From an uncultured Ruminococcus sp. (lineage in GTDB: Bacteria > Bacillota > Clostridia > Oscillospirales > Ruminococcaceae), in contig CALANW010000012.1 in assembly GCA_937926145.1 (NCBI GenBank), positions 1 to 61,841 on the forward strand: 61,841 nucleotides of DNA. The letters run 5' to 3'. Position 1 is the stretch's first letter. Each line of letters starts with the position of its first letter. The notes beneath the pieces are model-generated. The model was not told the origin of the DNA. It did not search any database and was given only the letters and a program-made list of their open reading frames with translations. Below are positions 34,961 through 43,274 of this stretch, one piece after another. Made by a program: the position numbers and the translations under genes.

Positions 34961-35006
34961 AGAAACGCCGATACTGCCTTGTCGGAACAAGCTAAACGGC
35001 GTTTTT
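34961..35006 (-). terminator. Terminator after the Ter-type operon
   Basis: AAACGCCG pairs with CGGCGTTT across a 26-base loop that is itself partly paired (TTGTCCG / CGGAACAA). It stands between the TerD-fusion gene and the HAD gene. Confidence 0.6.
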
Positions 35007-35009
35007 GTT

Positions 35010-36278
35010 TTACTTTAAAATATTAAGTCCGTAGTTCCTGCAAAGGTCTTCCAGTCCCCTCGGATATATCATTCCGAGCGGCGAGATGCGGAAGCCGTCC
35101 TCACTGCGGATAAGCTCGATGCCGACAACCGTTCCGACATCGAGCGGCTTCGGGAGCATAAAGATATAGTTCGTTCCGTTCGCAAGCGTTATCGAAACGG
35201 CAGGATTGGAAAGGTCGCTGAAATTTAGGTTCAGCGGATTGCTGTAAATAGAATACGCAATATCTATTTCCGCAACATCATGAGGGATAAGGTCAAAATT
35301 GATATGGAAAACCTTTTTGTCGGGCGCATTGAGAAGCTGAACTCCGCCGCCGAGCGAGTGGTCATTGCCGAAGAAAACGAACCTGTCATTCTGCGTGACC
35401 GTTCCCTCGTCATTCGCCATAAACGCGAACGCATCGACTTCCATTGGGAAATCCTTGTTGTCATAGAGAAGCTCGATCTGCGCCGTCGGCGAATCTGCCT
35501 TGACGAGCATTCCTCGCTCGATTATAAGAAGCTCACGCGGCTTTTTTTCATCATCATAAGGCATGGGCGCAAGAAGCTCATCTTCGGCGCTGTCCTCTTC
35601 CTCATCGGGATAGATAACGCCCTGCTCGCCTATCTCGTCCTCGGTCGGTGCAGGCTCGGCTTCGTATATGAGTGCGCCGTCCTCAAAACCGTAAGCGTTC
35701 GGAACAGCCTCGCCCGAAATGTATATTCTGCGCTTCACGCCAGTTTCGAGCGAAAGTTCACCATAAAGCAGAGTTCCGCTTCGCATCGGTTCAATTTCGA
35801 TAAGAACTGTGTTTTCACCTGCGGAAAGTTCTGGTTCGGGAATGTTCACTCCGCTTGCATTTGAAAAAAGCCGTGCGGAGGTCGGAAGTTCGATGTGTAT
35901 TCTCACGGTACAAAGCGTATCGGCAGGAAAAGCACCGATGTTTATCACGGTCGGGATACCGAAATATCCGTCCTCGCCGTCAATGCCCATGACCTTGCCG
36001 CTGACGGTCACATCGTTGAGTGCCGTCCCCTTGCAGGACGAGCAAAGCGCCGTTCCTATCCTCGGAGTGAGGTGTTCAATATGCAGATCGTTTATCTCAA
36101 CATCGGGCGCATTTATCGTAAGCGCAGTTCCTCGGTCGCAGAGAAGAAGCGCGCCGTTTCCATATATAGTGCAGGGAACGCCCACCGTAAAATTGCCCTC
36201 ATATTCGCCGTGGGGAATCTTTATCTCGCCGTTCATTTCAGCAGAGTCAAGCATTTTCTGAAGCTCCTGTGCTTTCAC
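35010..36278 (-). CDS. TerD-domain protein with beta-rich N-terminal domain
   Basis: The 422-residue product has two parts. Residues 1-115 repeat short hydrophobic strands (GEIKIPHGEYEG, CTIYGNGALLLC, DVEINDLHIEH) like a small right-handed beta-helix. Residues about 255-422 are a TerD domain: the start LLIIERGMLVK, then EVDAFAFMANDEGTVTQND and FVFFGN, then the DIAYSIYSN segment. TerD domains bind calcium through acidic residues on such loops. The middle is acidic and low in complexity. Its start overlaps the pseudo-ATPase by four bases. TerD proteins are linked to tellurium and other stress; the fused N-terminus is unfamiliar to me. Confidence 0.8.
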   Translation of the reverse strand: MKAQELQKMLDSAEMNGEIKIPHGEYEGNFTVGVPCTIYGNGALLLCDRGTALTINAPDVEINDLHIEHLTPRIGTALCSSCKGTALNDVTVSGKVMGIDGEDGYFGIPTVINIGAFPADTLCTVRIHIELPTSARLFSNASGVNIPEPELSAGENTVLIEIEPMRSGTLLYGELSLETGVKRRIYISGEAVPNAYGFEDGALIYEAEPAPTEDEIGEQGVIYPDEEEDSAEDELLAPMPYDDEKKPRELLIIERGMLVKADSPTAQIELLYDNKDFPMEVDAFAFMANDEGTVTQNDRFVFFGNDHSLGGGVQLLNAPDKKVFHINFDLIPHDVAEIDIAYSIYSNPLNLNFSDLSNPAVSITLANGTNYIFMLPKPLDVGTVVGIELIRSEDGFRISPLGMIYPRGLEDLCRNYGLNILK

Positions 36279-38314
36279 GAACGTACCTCCTTTGCGCCGC
36301 TTTCAGTGCAGTGCCTCTTGCATATCTGACCGAATCGGAGTGCCGAAATGCCTGTCAACAACGTGCCTACAGCCGCCGCGCCGATGATAACAGCATTGCC
36401 GACAGCAGATGCACCTATCTTCGCGCCGAAATACATTGCCGCCGCCATTAACACTATTATCGCAGCTCTCAGCGCTTCGTAAGCCGAAGCGCCTTTTCTT
36501 ATCTCATCTGCGCAGTCCATACTTACAGCTACGGACTCAATGCCGTCAAGCGCGGTGCAGTCGGCAATTTCCTTTGCCGCCGTACAGCTTTCGGACGAAG
36601 CATAAACAGCATCGGCGTTCTCGCATTCGAGCGCATCATGAACATCAACAGCAGTCGTGCCGACAGTTTTTCCTGCCGCCTTTGCAAGCTCAATAAGCTT
36701 GCTCTTGTCGCATCTGCCTGTAATTATCTTAACTTTTTTGAGTGCCTTTGCGGCTTCGTTAGGGGTCATTTCGATAAGCTTTTTGTATGAGATAACATCG
36801 TCCGCGCCTGCACTTGCAACAGCCTTGTCGGGGAGCGAAGCATCATCGTAGGGAACGAGAAGTATTGGCTTGCAGCTGTGTTCCGAAAGCTTTTTGAATG
36901 AGTTTTCGGCATTGCCGCGGTATTTTTCGCGAATGGTCATCATTCCGATGAAAACCTTTCTGCCGTCCCAAAGCTCCGCCGCATAAGCAATGACGGAGTT
37001 GCCCTGAAAAATAAGCTCCTCCGCAAGCGCTTTTACAGCCGCCGAGGACGAAAATGCTTTTTCCTTGCCCGTTCCGTCAAAACAGCTTTCACAGCCGTTT
37101 ATAATTTCGCTCGGGTCGCCGCGCAGGAAGCGTTTGCAGCCGTTTGCAGGAAGATCGCCTTTGACAAGCTCAGCGTTTATCTCAAGCTCGACCGTGCTTT
37201 TAAGGCGCTCTGCCATAAATGTCATTTCTGCGGCTTCATAAGGGTCTGCGCTGATTATCCTGCCCTTGTTCACAAGAGAGGAAGTGTTCTCAGCCGCCGC
37301 ATTCGCCGCAATAGTTCCGAGAGGATACGGGACTTCGTAAAATTTCGTCATTGTCGAGCCGCTTCCGTCCGTGAAGCCGACCGCCGTTGGAGTTCCGTCC
37401 GTTACAAAGCCGCTTCTATCGATGAAAAGAACATCACACTTAGGCGTGAGCGTTCTCATCTCAGCACCGTTTCGGCGAATTTCCGTTCTGCCTGCGGAAA
37501 GATATTCCCCGAGAGGGTCTTTCAGACCTGCTCCTGCCATAAAAATGAGCGAGGCGAAGAGCGCCGTTTTCATCGGGAGCGAAGTCATTCCAAAGCCGCT
37601 TTTTTCAGCCTGATATGCCGCAAAAATGACCAGCAGTGCCGTCAGAACAGCACTCGCCAATATACAGAACGTATATTTCTTCGATGATATCACAAGAGGT
37701 TTAGCAAAGCTTTCCTCGACCTGCGTAACTTTCATTACAGCGTGACCCGAGGTGACGAGCGTTCCCTTTTCGAGCGTGTATTCGCCCGAAATATCTTCTT
37801 CAAGCTCATCTTTCATATCACGTCGCACAAGGTCTGTCCTGCCGTCCTTGTCTATGGTGATATCACCCGTCTGAACGATGCCCTCGGCAGGAACGATATC
37901 CCCTGCTGTGAGCAGAACATAGTCGCCCTTGACGATATCGCCCGAATTCACCTCGGCAACGGAGTTTCCGCATCTGTAAACTTTGCATTTGTTTCCGCTG
38001 TGCAGAGCGCGTGTTTTCCCCTTTCTGCTGTGGAGCGCACTTTCCCATACGCATACGATAAAAAGCGCCAAAGCATTCACTGCAACGGAAATCACGCACG
38101 GAATGATGCCGTGCAGACCTCCGCCGAGCGAGAAAATTATCCCGAAGCATAAGCACAAAAGCAGGATTATTATATATACCTTTACGGGCACTCTCCCGAA
38201 GCGTTCGGAAAAGCGTTTCCCCGCAGTTTTTGAAGGCTCTTCCGCAATGCGGTTCGAGCCGAATTGTTTTCTGTGGCTTTCCGCCTGATTATCAGTAAGA
38301 CCGTTGAATGTCAT
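36275..38314 (-). CDS. Degenerate P-type cation ATPase-like protein
   Basis: The 679-residue protein begins with the Cation_ATPase_N-like stretch GLTDNQAESHRKQFGSN, followed by two membrane spans at about residues 48-90. The actuator domain follows with GDIVPAEG, but the TGES loop is gone. The P-site that should be DKTGT is DRSGFVTDG (Asp299 kept, Lys and Thr lost), and the GDGxND stretch is replaced by VDVHDALE. Two or more C-terminal spans end the protein. It is thus unlikely to hydrolyse ATP for transport. It overlaps the TerD gene by four bases and lies three bases after the kinase gene. Confidence 0.78.
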   Translation of the reverse strand: MTFNGLTDNQAESHRKQFGSNRIAEEPSKTAGKRFSERFGRVPVKVYIIILLLCLCFGIIFSLGGGLHGIIPCVISVAVNALALFIVCVWESALHSRKGKTRALHSGNKCKVYRCGNSVAEVNSGDIVKGDYVLLTAGDIVPAEGIVQTGDITIDKDGRTDLVRRDMKDELEEDISGEYTLEKGTLVTSGHAVMKVTQVEESFAKPLVISSKKYTFCILASAVLTALLVIFAAYQAEKSGFGMTSLPMKTALFASLIFMAGAGLKDPLGEYLSAGRTEIRRNGAEMRTLTPKCDVLFIDRSGFVTDGTPTAVGFTDGSGSTMTKFYEVPYPLGTIAANAAAENTSSLVNKGRIISADPYEAAEMTFMAERLKSTVELEINAELVKGDLPANGCKRFLRGDPSEIINGCESCFDGTGKEKAFSSSAAVKALAEELIFQGNSVIAYAAELWDGRKVFIGMMTIREKYRGNAENSFKKLSEHSCKPILLVPYDDASLPDKAVASAGADDVISYKKLIEMTPNEAAKALKKVKIITGRCDKSKLIELAKAAGKTVGTTAVDVHDALECENADAVYASSESCTAAKEIADCTALDGIESVAVSMDCADEIRKGASAYEALRAAIIVLMAAAMYFGAKIGASAVGNAVIIGAAAVGTLLTGISALRFGQICKRHCTESGAKEVRS

Positions 38315-38317
38315 CTT

Positions 38318-39796
38318 TTATTTCATTCCTTTGATTATTGAAACCTTTATAAGTGAGCCGTTTTCCTCACGGCAGGCACGGAATACTGTTCCGTTTGTGA
38401 GCCTTATCGCCTTTCCTGCGGGAACGGGACTTCCCATAGGTGACATAAGTCCCTCGGCGTGGCTGTTTATGAGATACCAAGCCTTTTCGTGCGAGCATAT
38501 ATACGCTTCAAGTCCCGTATCGGCTTTTTCATCGGGGAAAACATCGGTGCGTGTATGCCACTTGAAAAGCGGAGTGTTGTTCTCGGCGATGAGCGTTGAA
38601 TGCTTTCGCCACTGACCTTTTTTGCCCCTCGGCTGAGCGCAGATATCGAGCTGTAAAATGTCGCTTTTCACCCTTGTTCCGCAGAAAGGACACACGGGGT
38701 TCTTTACATCGTGCATAATGAACCATTTGTGGTCGCAGTCGGGATTTTCGCATCGGTGGAGCATATCCCAGGCCTTGATAAGTCCCCTTTCCCACTCCAT
38801 TGCAGTCGGGCGAAGCTCGGGTGCGTGAAGTCCGTCAACGAACGCGCGCAAAAACAGCGCTTCAAGGTCACTTCCGAGGTCGCTTATCGTAACATCGAGA
38901 TTTTCGGGACGGTTCGAGCGGTCGTTCGGATCTTCGATGAAAAGAGCCTTCGGACCGAGCGCAAGAAAATCGTCCTTTTCCGCCGATTCGGTCGAAAATA
39001 TCTTCGGTCCGATAAGAGGGTGACGGAGCAGGAGGTATTCATATATAAGCACGGCGAGGGCGTGAAGGTCGGTCTCCGAACCGGGTATCTTTCGCCGAGG
39101 GTCGTTCTTGTCAAGCTCCATCGTTGCGAGGACTTCGGGGGCAATGTAGCCTCTCGTTCCTGCAACTTCGGGCGGAAATATTCCGGGAACAACGAGCGAG
39201 TCGATGTCGATAACAACGCAGTTTCCGCTTCTCGGGTCGATAAGGACATTGTTGTTGGAAAGGTCGGAGTGTGCAAGTCCCGCCTGATGAAGTCGTCTTA
39301 TCGAGCGCGTCAGCAGGAGCGACATCTGGAGCATCGAACGGAAATCGCCAAGCTCCGTTTTGTTGAGGAAGCGGCGGTTTCTCGATGTGAACCAGTTGCT
39401 TTTCTTGTCCTTGCCTTTAAGGTCAAGGTAATCCGAAGCACCGTCCCCGAAGAAGAAATCGGACGGATAGGACGGCGAAACAAGTCCGAATTCGGGCGAA
39501 ACAACGATATCGGTCGGCCAGCAGAAACGCTTTTCAAAATATGCCGCACGTTTTTCGTCCGTTCCGAGCGCACCGCCCTTGCTTTCGGGGATAGTCGGAT
39601 TGTATTTGCTTATTATCGCCTCGATACGCCTGCGCATATTCGCATCGACCTTTGACGGGTCGTTGAAAAACTGCACAACATAAGACTTATCGGGTGCAAA
39701 ATATGTATATTTCATTCCTCCGCGCGGAGGGTTGTCGGTGATAACATACTGGAGCTTCCTGCCGCTTGCAAGAATAGCCTCTCCGATCCTGTTCAC
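38318..39796 (-). CDS. Ser/Thr protein kinase with C-terminal zinc ribbon (TerY-P triad)
   Basis: The 492-residue soluble protein carries an atypical Hanks-type kinase domain over about residues 15-300. The catalytic loop is HSDLSNNN (Asp178 and Asn183), the metal-binding segment is DIDS at 197-200, and GTRGYIAPEV follows. The usual VAIK lysine in strand three is a glutamine (VVQFFND, Gln42), so ATP binding may use another residue. Near residues 345-372 a zinc ribbon has CX4C and CX2C pairs, followed by a C-terminal extension without match. The GTG start is preceded by GAAAGGGG. The gene is four bases from PP2C and three bases from the pseudo-ATPase. Confidence 0.85.
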   Translation of the reverse strand: MNRIGEAILASGRKLQYVITDNPPRGGMKYTYFAPDKSYVVQFFNDPSKVDANMRRRIEAIISKYNPTIPESKGGALGTDEKRAAYFEKRFCWPTDIVVSPEFGLVSPSYPSDFFFGDGASDYLDLKGKDKKSNWFTSRNRRFLNKTELGDFRSMLQMSLLLTRSIRRLHQAGLAHSDLSNNNVLIDPRSGNCVVIDIDSLVVPGIFPPEVAGTRGYIAPEVLATMELDKNDPRRKIPGSETDLHALAVLIYEYLLLRHPLIGPKIFSTESAEKDDFLALGPKALFIEDPNDRSNRPENLDVTISDLGSDLEALFLRAFVDGLHAPELRPTAMEWERGLIKAWDMLHRCENPDCDHKWFIMHDVKNPVCPFCGTRVKSDILQLDICAQPRGKKGQWRKHSTLIAENNTPLFKWHTRTDVFPDEKADTGLEAYICSHEKAWYLINSHAEGLMSPMGSPVPAGKAIRLTNGTVFRACREENGSLIKVSIIKGMK

Positions 39797-39799
39797 TTT

Positions 39800-41008
39800 T
39801 TACTGTACCCCTTTCGGAATTTTGGGTTCTATAATAACGAGCGTCCTGTCATCGAACGAGCCCCTCTGCGAATAGTTGTCGAGCCAAGTTTTGAGCCGTT
39901 CGCTCTTCTCATCGGCAAGCTTTTTCCCGAACGCTTCGAGTGAGGACTTGTGCATAAGACTGCCGAAACGCTTTCCCCACAATTCTTCGAGAGAAAGCTT
40001 ATTCTTCGCGAGTATGTTTTTCGAGTAAGCGAGCGAAACTTCAACACTGCTGTCGTTCACCCACGGGTGAGTTTCGGGTTCGGGCGCTTCGCCCTTTTCG
40101 GGTTCGTAGCTTTCGGTCGGGAAATCAATGATGCCGTTGAGCATAAGGTCGAGCCAGAGCCGCAGAAGCTCGGGCGAGCTTGGGTAATAATCGTCCGAAA
40201 CGCCGTCCGTCATCATCATCACGGAAGTAACTTTTCCGCGCATTATCTTTGTGTTTGAATAAAGCTTTTCGGCTGTCTTTGTTTCGTCGAGAAATTCGGT
40301 TTCACCCGAAAAGCCGCCTTTGTCGGTATTTCCGAGCAGTTTCAGCGCAGAGGAAAATTCACCGTCGGCATTGACAGCGGCGACCATACCGTCACCGACC
40401 GCAACGGAGATAACGAACGTTTCCCCGCTTTCGAGCGGAATTACGGCAGATGCAAGCAGAGTTGCGGAAAGGTCCTTCACTTCACAATTTCTGCCGAGTT
40501 CAGCCGTAATATTTTCATCTTCCGAACGGATAAGAGCCGCCCCCTCAACTGCGGAATAAGCCGCGTCAAATCCCGAGCGCATTATCTCCGCAAGCTTCGT
40601 GCATACGGCAGTGAATTCAGCCTTGTCGAATGGCATCGCAAGCGAGTTTTCCGTCTGCGAACGGTCGAGCGCGGAAAGCTGTTCCTTTATATAAGCGCAA
40701 GCGGCTTCGCTCGATATACGCGCGCCGATGCGTGAGAGTCTTTTTGAGCCTGCGCCGTCCGAAACAACGCAGACAGTCCAGTTACCCACCGTGTCAAATT
40801 CATACCAGTCGTCGCAGTTCGTGCCCTCGTGCTTGTGCTTTTTGCCCCTGACACGCGCGGCGATTATCTCCGTGCCGTTCTCATTTTTATAGGAAGAACG
40901 GTACTCGGGATAAGGCTCGGGCGAGTCGGGTATAGGCGCATATTTCCACAATGCGGCTGTATGCGCGGTAACGTCACTATCGGAAAGCTTTTTGATATTT
41001 TCGTCCAT
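39800..41008 (-). CDS. PP2C-family protein phosphatase (TerY-P triad)
   Basis: The 402-residue protein has PP2C motifs: an early NCDDWYEF, the metal site CVVSDGAGS, a late MMMTDGVSDD and a final SFDDRTLVII strand. The two aspartates of SDGAG and TDG would hold the two metal ions. It would remove phosphate from targets of the neighbouring kinase. The upstream GTG gives a four-residue extension; ATG at 41008 follows GGAGGACAAA. It lies 18 bp after the vWA gene, in the same transcript. Confidence 0.87.
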   Translation of the reverse strand: MDENIKKLSDSDVTAHTAALWKYAPIPDSPEPYPEYRSSYKNENGTEIIAARVRGKKHKHEGTNCDDWYEFDTVGNWTVCVVSDGAGSKRLSRIGARISSEAACAYIKEQLSALDRSQTENSLAMPFDKAEFTAVCTKLAEIMRSGFDAAYSAVEGAALIRSEDENITAELGRNCEVKDLSATLLASAVIPLESGETFVISVAVGDGMVAAVNADGEFSSALKLLGNTDKGGFSGETEFLDETKTAEKLYSNTKIMRGKVTSVMMMTDGVSDDYYPSSPELLRLWLDLMLNGIIDFPTESYEPEKGEAPEPETHPWVNDSSVEVSLAYSKNILAKNKLSLEELWGKRFGSLMHKSSLEAFGKKLADEKSERLKTWLDNYSQRGSFDDRTLVIIEPKIPKGVQ

Positions 41009-41026
41009 TTTGTCCTCCACGTCCGT

Positions 41027-41668
41027 TTACGGAACAATAACGAAGCCCTGCGGCGGTGGGGGAAGTTCAATGCCTGCGCCGGGTTTCGCATCAAGGCTCT
41101 TGCTCGAAAGCTTAACGGAGCTTGAAACCCAAGCGAAGAACTGCGCAAGGTCGCCTGCGGAAAGGTTGTTCATCAGCAGAACGCTGTCGGTTATCTCTTT
41201 GAGGACGGAAGTGTCAGCGCAAGAACCTGCTGCACACGCGATGATGTTTGCAGGCTTTGTGCTTTTCAGCATAGCTGCGGCTTCGCGCCATTCATCGGTA
41301 GGAACGCCATCGGTAAGGATAAACACGAGCGGCTTCCAGTCACCTTTCTGCGTTTCGGTAGATTTGCGGACTTCATTCCTTATGCAGTCGGTGAGAAGAC
41401 GAAGAGCCGCCCCGAGGGCGGTCGGGCCTCCTGCCGTAAGTGTAGGCTCTCTGAAAAGCATAAGCTCGGTCAGAGGGCAGACCTGACGTGCGGCTGAATT
41501 GAACGTTATAACGGAAAGATAGGCGGTTTCGAGCGCCTGAGGGTCACTGCGGAGCTCGGAAATGAGCGCCTTAACGCCGTGGCGAACAGCTTCGATAGGG
41601 TCGCCCGCCATTGAGCCCGAAACATCGAGCAGCAGATAAACGGGCAAACGTCTTGAAAAATCGGACAT
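41027..41668 (-). CDS. TerY-like vWA-domain protein (TerY-P triad)
   Basis: The 213-residue protein is one vWA domain with a complete metal-ion-dependent adhesion site: DVSGSM at residues 15-20, a threonine in GGPTALG, and LTDGVPTD near 121-128. The fold, the length and the gene order match TerY of the TerY-P triad described for Ter stress systems. It is the first gene of the five-gene operon; the ATG follows AGGAGATATATACT. Proposed in the family to act as a metal-dependent adaptor between kinase and membrane partners; this is inference. Confidence 0.85.
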   Translation of the reverse strand: MSDFSRRLPVYLLLDVSGSMAGDPIEAVRHGVKALISELRSDPQALETAYLSVITFNSAARQVCPLTELMLFREPTLTAGGPTALGAALRLLTDCIRNEVRKSTETQKGDWKPLVFILTDGVPTDEWREAAAMLKSTKPANIIACAAGSCADTSVLKEITDSVLLMNNLSAGDLAQFFAWVSSSVKLSSKSLDAKPGAGIELPPPPQGFVIVP

Positions 41669-42075
41669 AGTATATATCTCCTTTTATATATAGATTTTAT
41701 CGGAATAAAGAATTACCTCATTATATATGGTTGCATCTAAAAACCATAGTGTCTCAGATGTGCAGTCAGATTTTTCGTCAGCTTCTATAGAAATTTCGCA
41801 GGCATACTGCCGTATGTCAAGAAATTTATGTGCAAGATGACGGAAAATCTGCAAGCAGATGAGGTGCTAAGGCTTTAGCCGGTGGTTTTTAGATGCAACC
41901 ATATAATATCAGTATATCCTAAAATGCCCTTTAAGTCAATATTTTGACAGTCAATTCGCGCAGAAATATCTGAGGAATGGGCTTGCAAAAAAATATAAAA
42001 AAATTTCGCAAAACCTCTTTACTTTTTTTGATTTATGTTGTATAATATTAATGCTGTATTTGAAGCAGCATATAT
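41669..42075. other. Intergenic region upstream of the Ter-type operon
   Basis: Contains the MITE at 41724-41905 and an AT-rich stretch at 41906-42075 leading to tRNA-Pro. TATAAT at 42039-42044 is the probable -10 of the tRNA. The promoter of the five-gene operon must lie at the MITE edge or inside the MITE; no strong consensus is seen. Confidence 0.4.
41724..41905. mobile_element. MITE-like element, family B
   Basis: Terminal arms TATATGGTTGCATCTAAAAA and its complement (TTTTTAGATGCAACCATATA) are perfect for at least 20 bases. Inside, AGATTTTTCGTCA and TGACGGAAAATCT form a second stem, so the whole element folds as one long imperfect hairpin. It has no ORF. TA-rich flanks suggest a TA target. 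Confidence 0.6.
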
Positions 42076-42152
42076 CGAGGTGTGGCTCAGTTTGGTAGAG
42101 CGCTGCGTTCGGGACGCAGAGGCCGTGGGTTCGAGTCCCGTCACCTCGACCA
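42076..42152 (+). tRNA. tRNA-Pro(CGG)
   Basis: The cloverleaf is complete: acceptor CGAGGTG/CACCTCG, D-arm GCTC...GAGC, anticodon stem CTGCG/CGCAG around TTCGGGA (anticodon CGG), T-arm GTGGG/CCCGT with TTCGAGT, encoded CCA end. It is a possible attachment site for the neighbouring integrase remnant. Confidence 0.95.
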
Positions 42153-42160
42153 GATAAAAA

Positions 42161-42200
42161 AGTCCGCAAATCAAGGTTTTACCGTGGTTTGCGGACTTTT
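42161..42200 (+). terminator. Terminator after tRNA-Pro
   Basis: AAGTCCGCAAA pairs with TTTGCGGACTT around a 15-base loop; tail TTTGTCTTTGC. Confidence 0.75.
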
Positions 42201-42261
42201 GTCTTTGCTGTTTTATGGTTTAAAAGTGTTGCCAAAAGGGTCAAAAATGGAGCAAAAATTC

Positions 42262-42399
42262 TTATCCTATCTTGCTTAAATACTCATCGAGTTTAGAAAT
42301 TTGTTTTGCCTTGTAAATTTTATCGAGATGCGTGTAAATTTCCATTGTGGTCTGAACATCGGCATGACCTGCCTGTTCCTTTGCGGTAAGACTATCTAT
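42262..42399 (-). pseudogene. Tyrosine-recombinase (integrase) C-terminal remnant
   Basis: About 45 codons on the minus strand, without a start, read DSLTAKEQAGHADVQTTMEI and continue YTHLDKIYKAKQ to a TAA at 42262. GHADVQTTMEIYTH matches the end of a phage-type tyrosine recombinase, including the last catalytic tyrosine; the rest of the enzyme is missing. The fragment begins directly after the J-domain gene stop and lies 110 bp from tRNA-Pro, the typical place of an integrase. It marks a decayed integrative element. Confidence 0.8.
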
Positions 42400-42400
42400 C

Positions 42401-43273
42401 TCATTTATCCATTCCGATAAGAGTCCCATTTTCATCAAAATAAAGCGTTAATTCGCCCATTTCTCCGCTTTGGGTGACGGACGTTGTTTCTACCGGCCTT
42501 GGTTTGTCATCTCCTTCGGAAGCTTTATCGATCATTGCAGGCAATTTTATCAATATCAAAACGATAATAATAATTATAACGATGATCTTCAGAATTGTAC
42601 CAACACTTATATAAAACGGTTCATCGTAGGATGCCGAGTTCATATAGCTTGGCATCCTATATCCTCTCAACGGAGCTTTCGTGCCGCTTCCCGATATCCA
42701 TACCCGCCAACGTTCCCGCCCTGAACGATCTTTTTCGCATGGAATGGCTCTTGAGCTGTGCCCGAATACTCTTGCTATTGCACTTGCCGTTTCGGGCGAA
42801 AAAGACTCTTTTTCGAAAAGCTTATTGGCAGATGCACGAAAGTCTGCACTGTCTGACAAAAGTTCAAAATCGTCTTTCTGAAATATCCATAACCATTGGG
42901 TTATACTGTCTTTTCTTTCATCATCAATGAGTAGATTATGTATATTGTCAAGCATTTTTTCAAAGCGTTTTTCAATTGGCAGATCATAATCAGTGAAAAT
43001 ATCAACAGTGGAAAAGTCAAAATGCAGTATCTCGTTTGCGGTGTCATTTTCCACCGATCTATCAGTCGGTTTTTCTTCCGATTTTTTCTTCGCTGCAGCT
43101 TCGTTCTGACTGTCTGCGGCTTTCGCGCAAATGCAGGCACGTTTGTAGGCGGCGTAAATGCGCTGGAATTCCTCCGGGTGTTCTTCGGGATTATATTGCT
43201 TTACAAGCTTTGCATAAGCCTTTTTTATAGTTTTAAGATCGGTTGTCGGCTCTATGCCGAGAATTTCCCACAT
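42401..43273 (-). CDS. J-domain protein with C-terminal membrane span
   Basis: The 290-residue product begins MWEILGIEPTTDLKTIKKAY, which is the start of a J-like domain. The family HPD signature is altered to NPEEHPEEF near residues 27-35, so stimulation of Hsp70 ATPase may be weak or different. A charged linker follows, then a membrane span near residues 225-245, then a short external tail. The ATG lies one base after the stop of the frameshifted Hsp70 gene, so the two were probably one operon with coupled translation. It directly abuts the integrase remnant. Confidence 0.8.
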   Translation of the reverse strand: MWEILGIEPTTDLKTIKKAYAKLVKQYNPEEHPEEFQRIYAAYKRACICAKAADSQNEAAAKKKSEEKPTDRSVENDTANEILHFDFSTVDIFTDYDLPIEKRFEKMLDNIHNLLIDDERKDSITQWLWIFQKDDFELLSDSADFRASANKLFEKESFSPETASAIARVFGHSSRAIPCEKDRSGRERWRVWISGSGTKAPLRGYRMPSYMNSASYDEPFYISVGTILKIIVIIIIIVLILIKLPAMIDKASEGDDKPRPVETTSVTQSGEMGELTLYFDENGTLIGMDK

Positions 43274-43274
43274 A

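Noticed and set aside
38711..39655. A 314-codon frame opposite the kinase
   Set aside because: It lacks a start signal and any motif; the kinase motifs are clear on the other strand.
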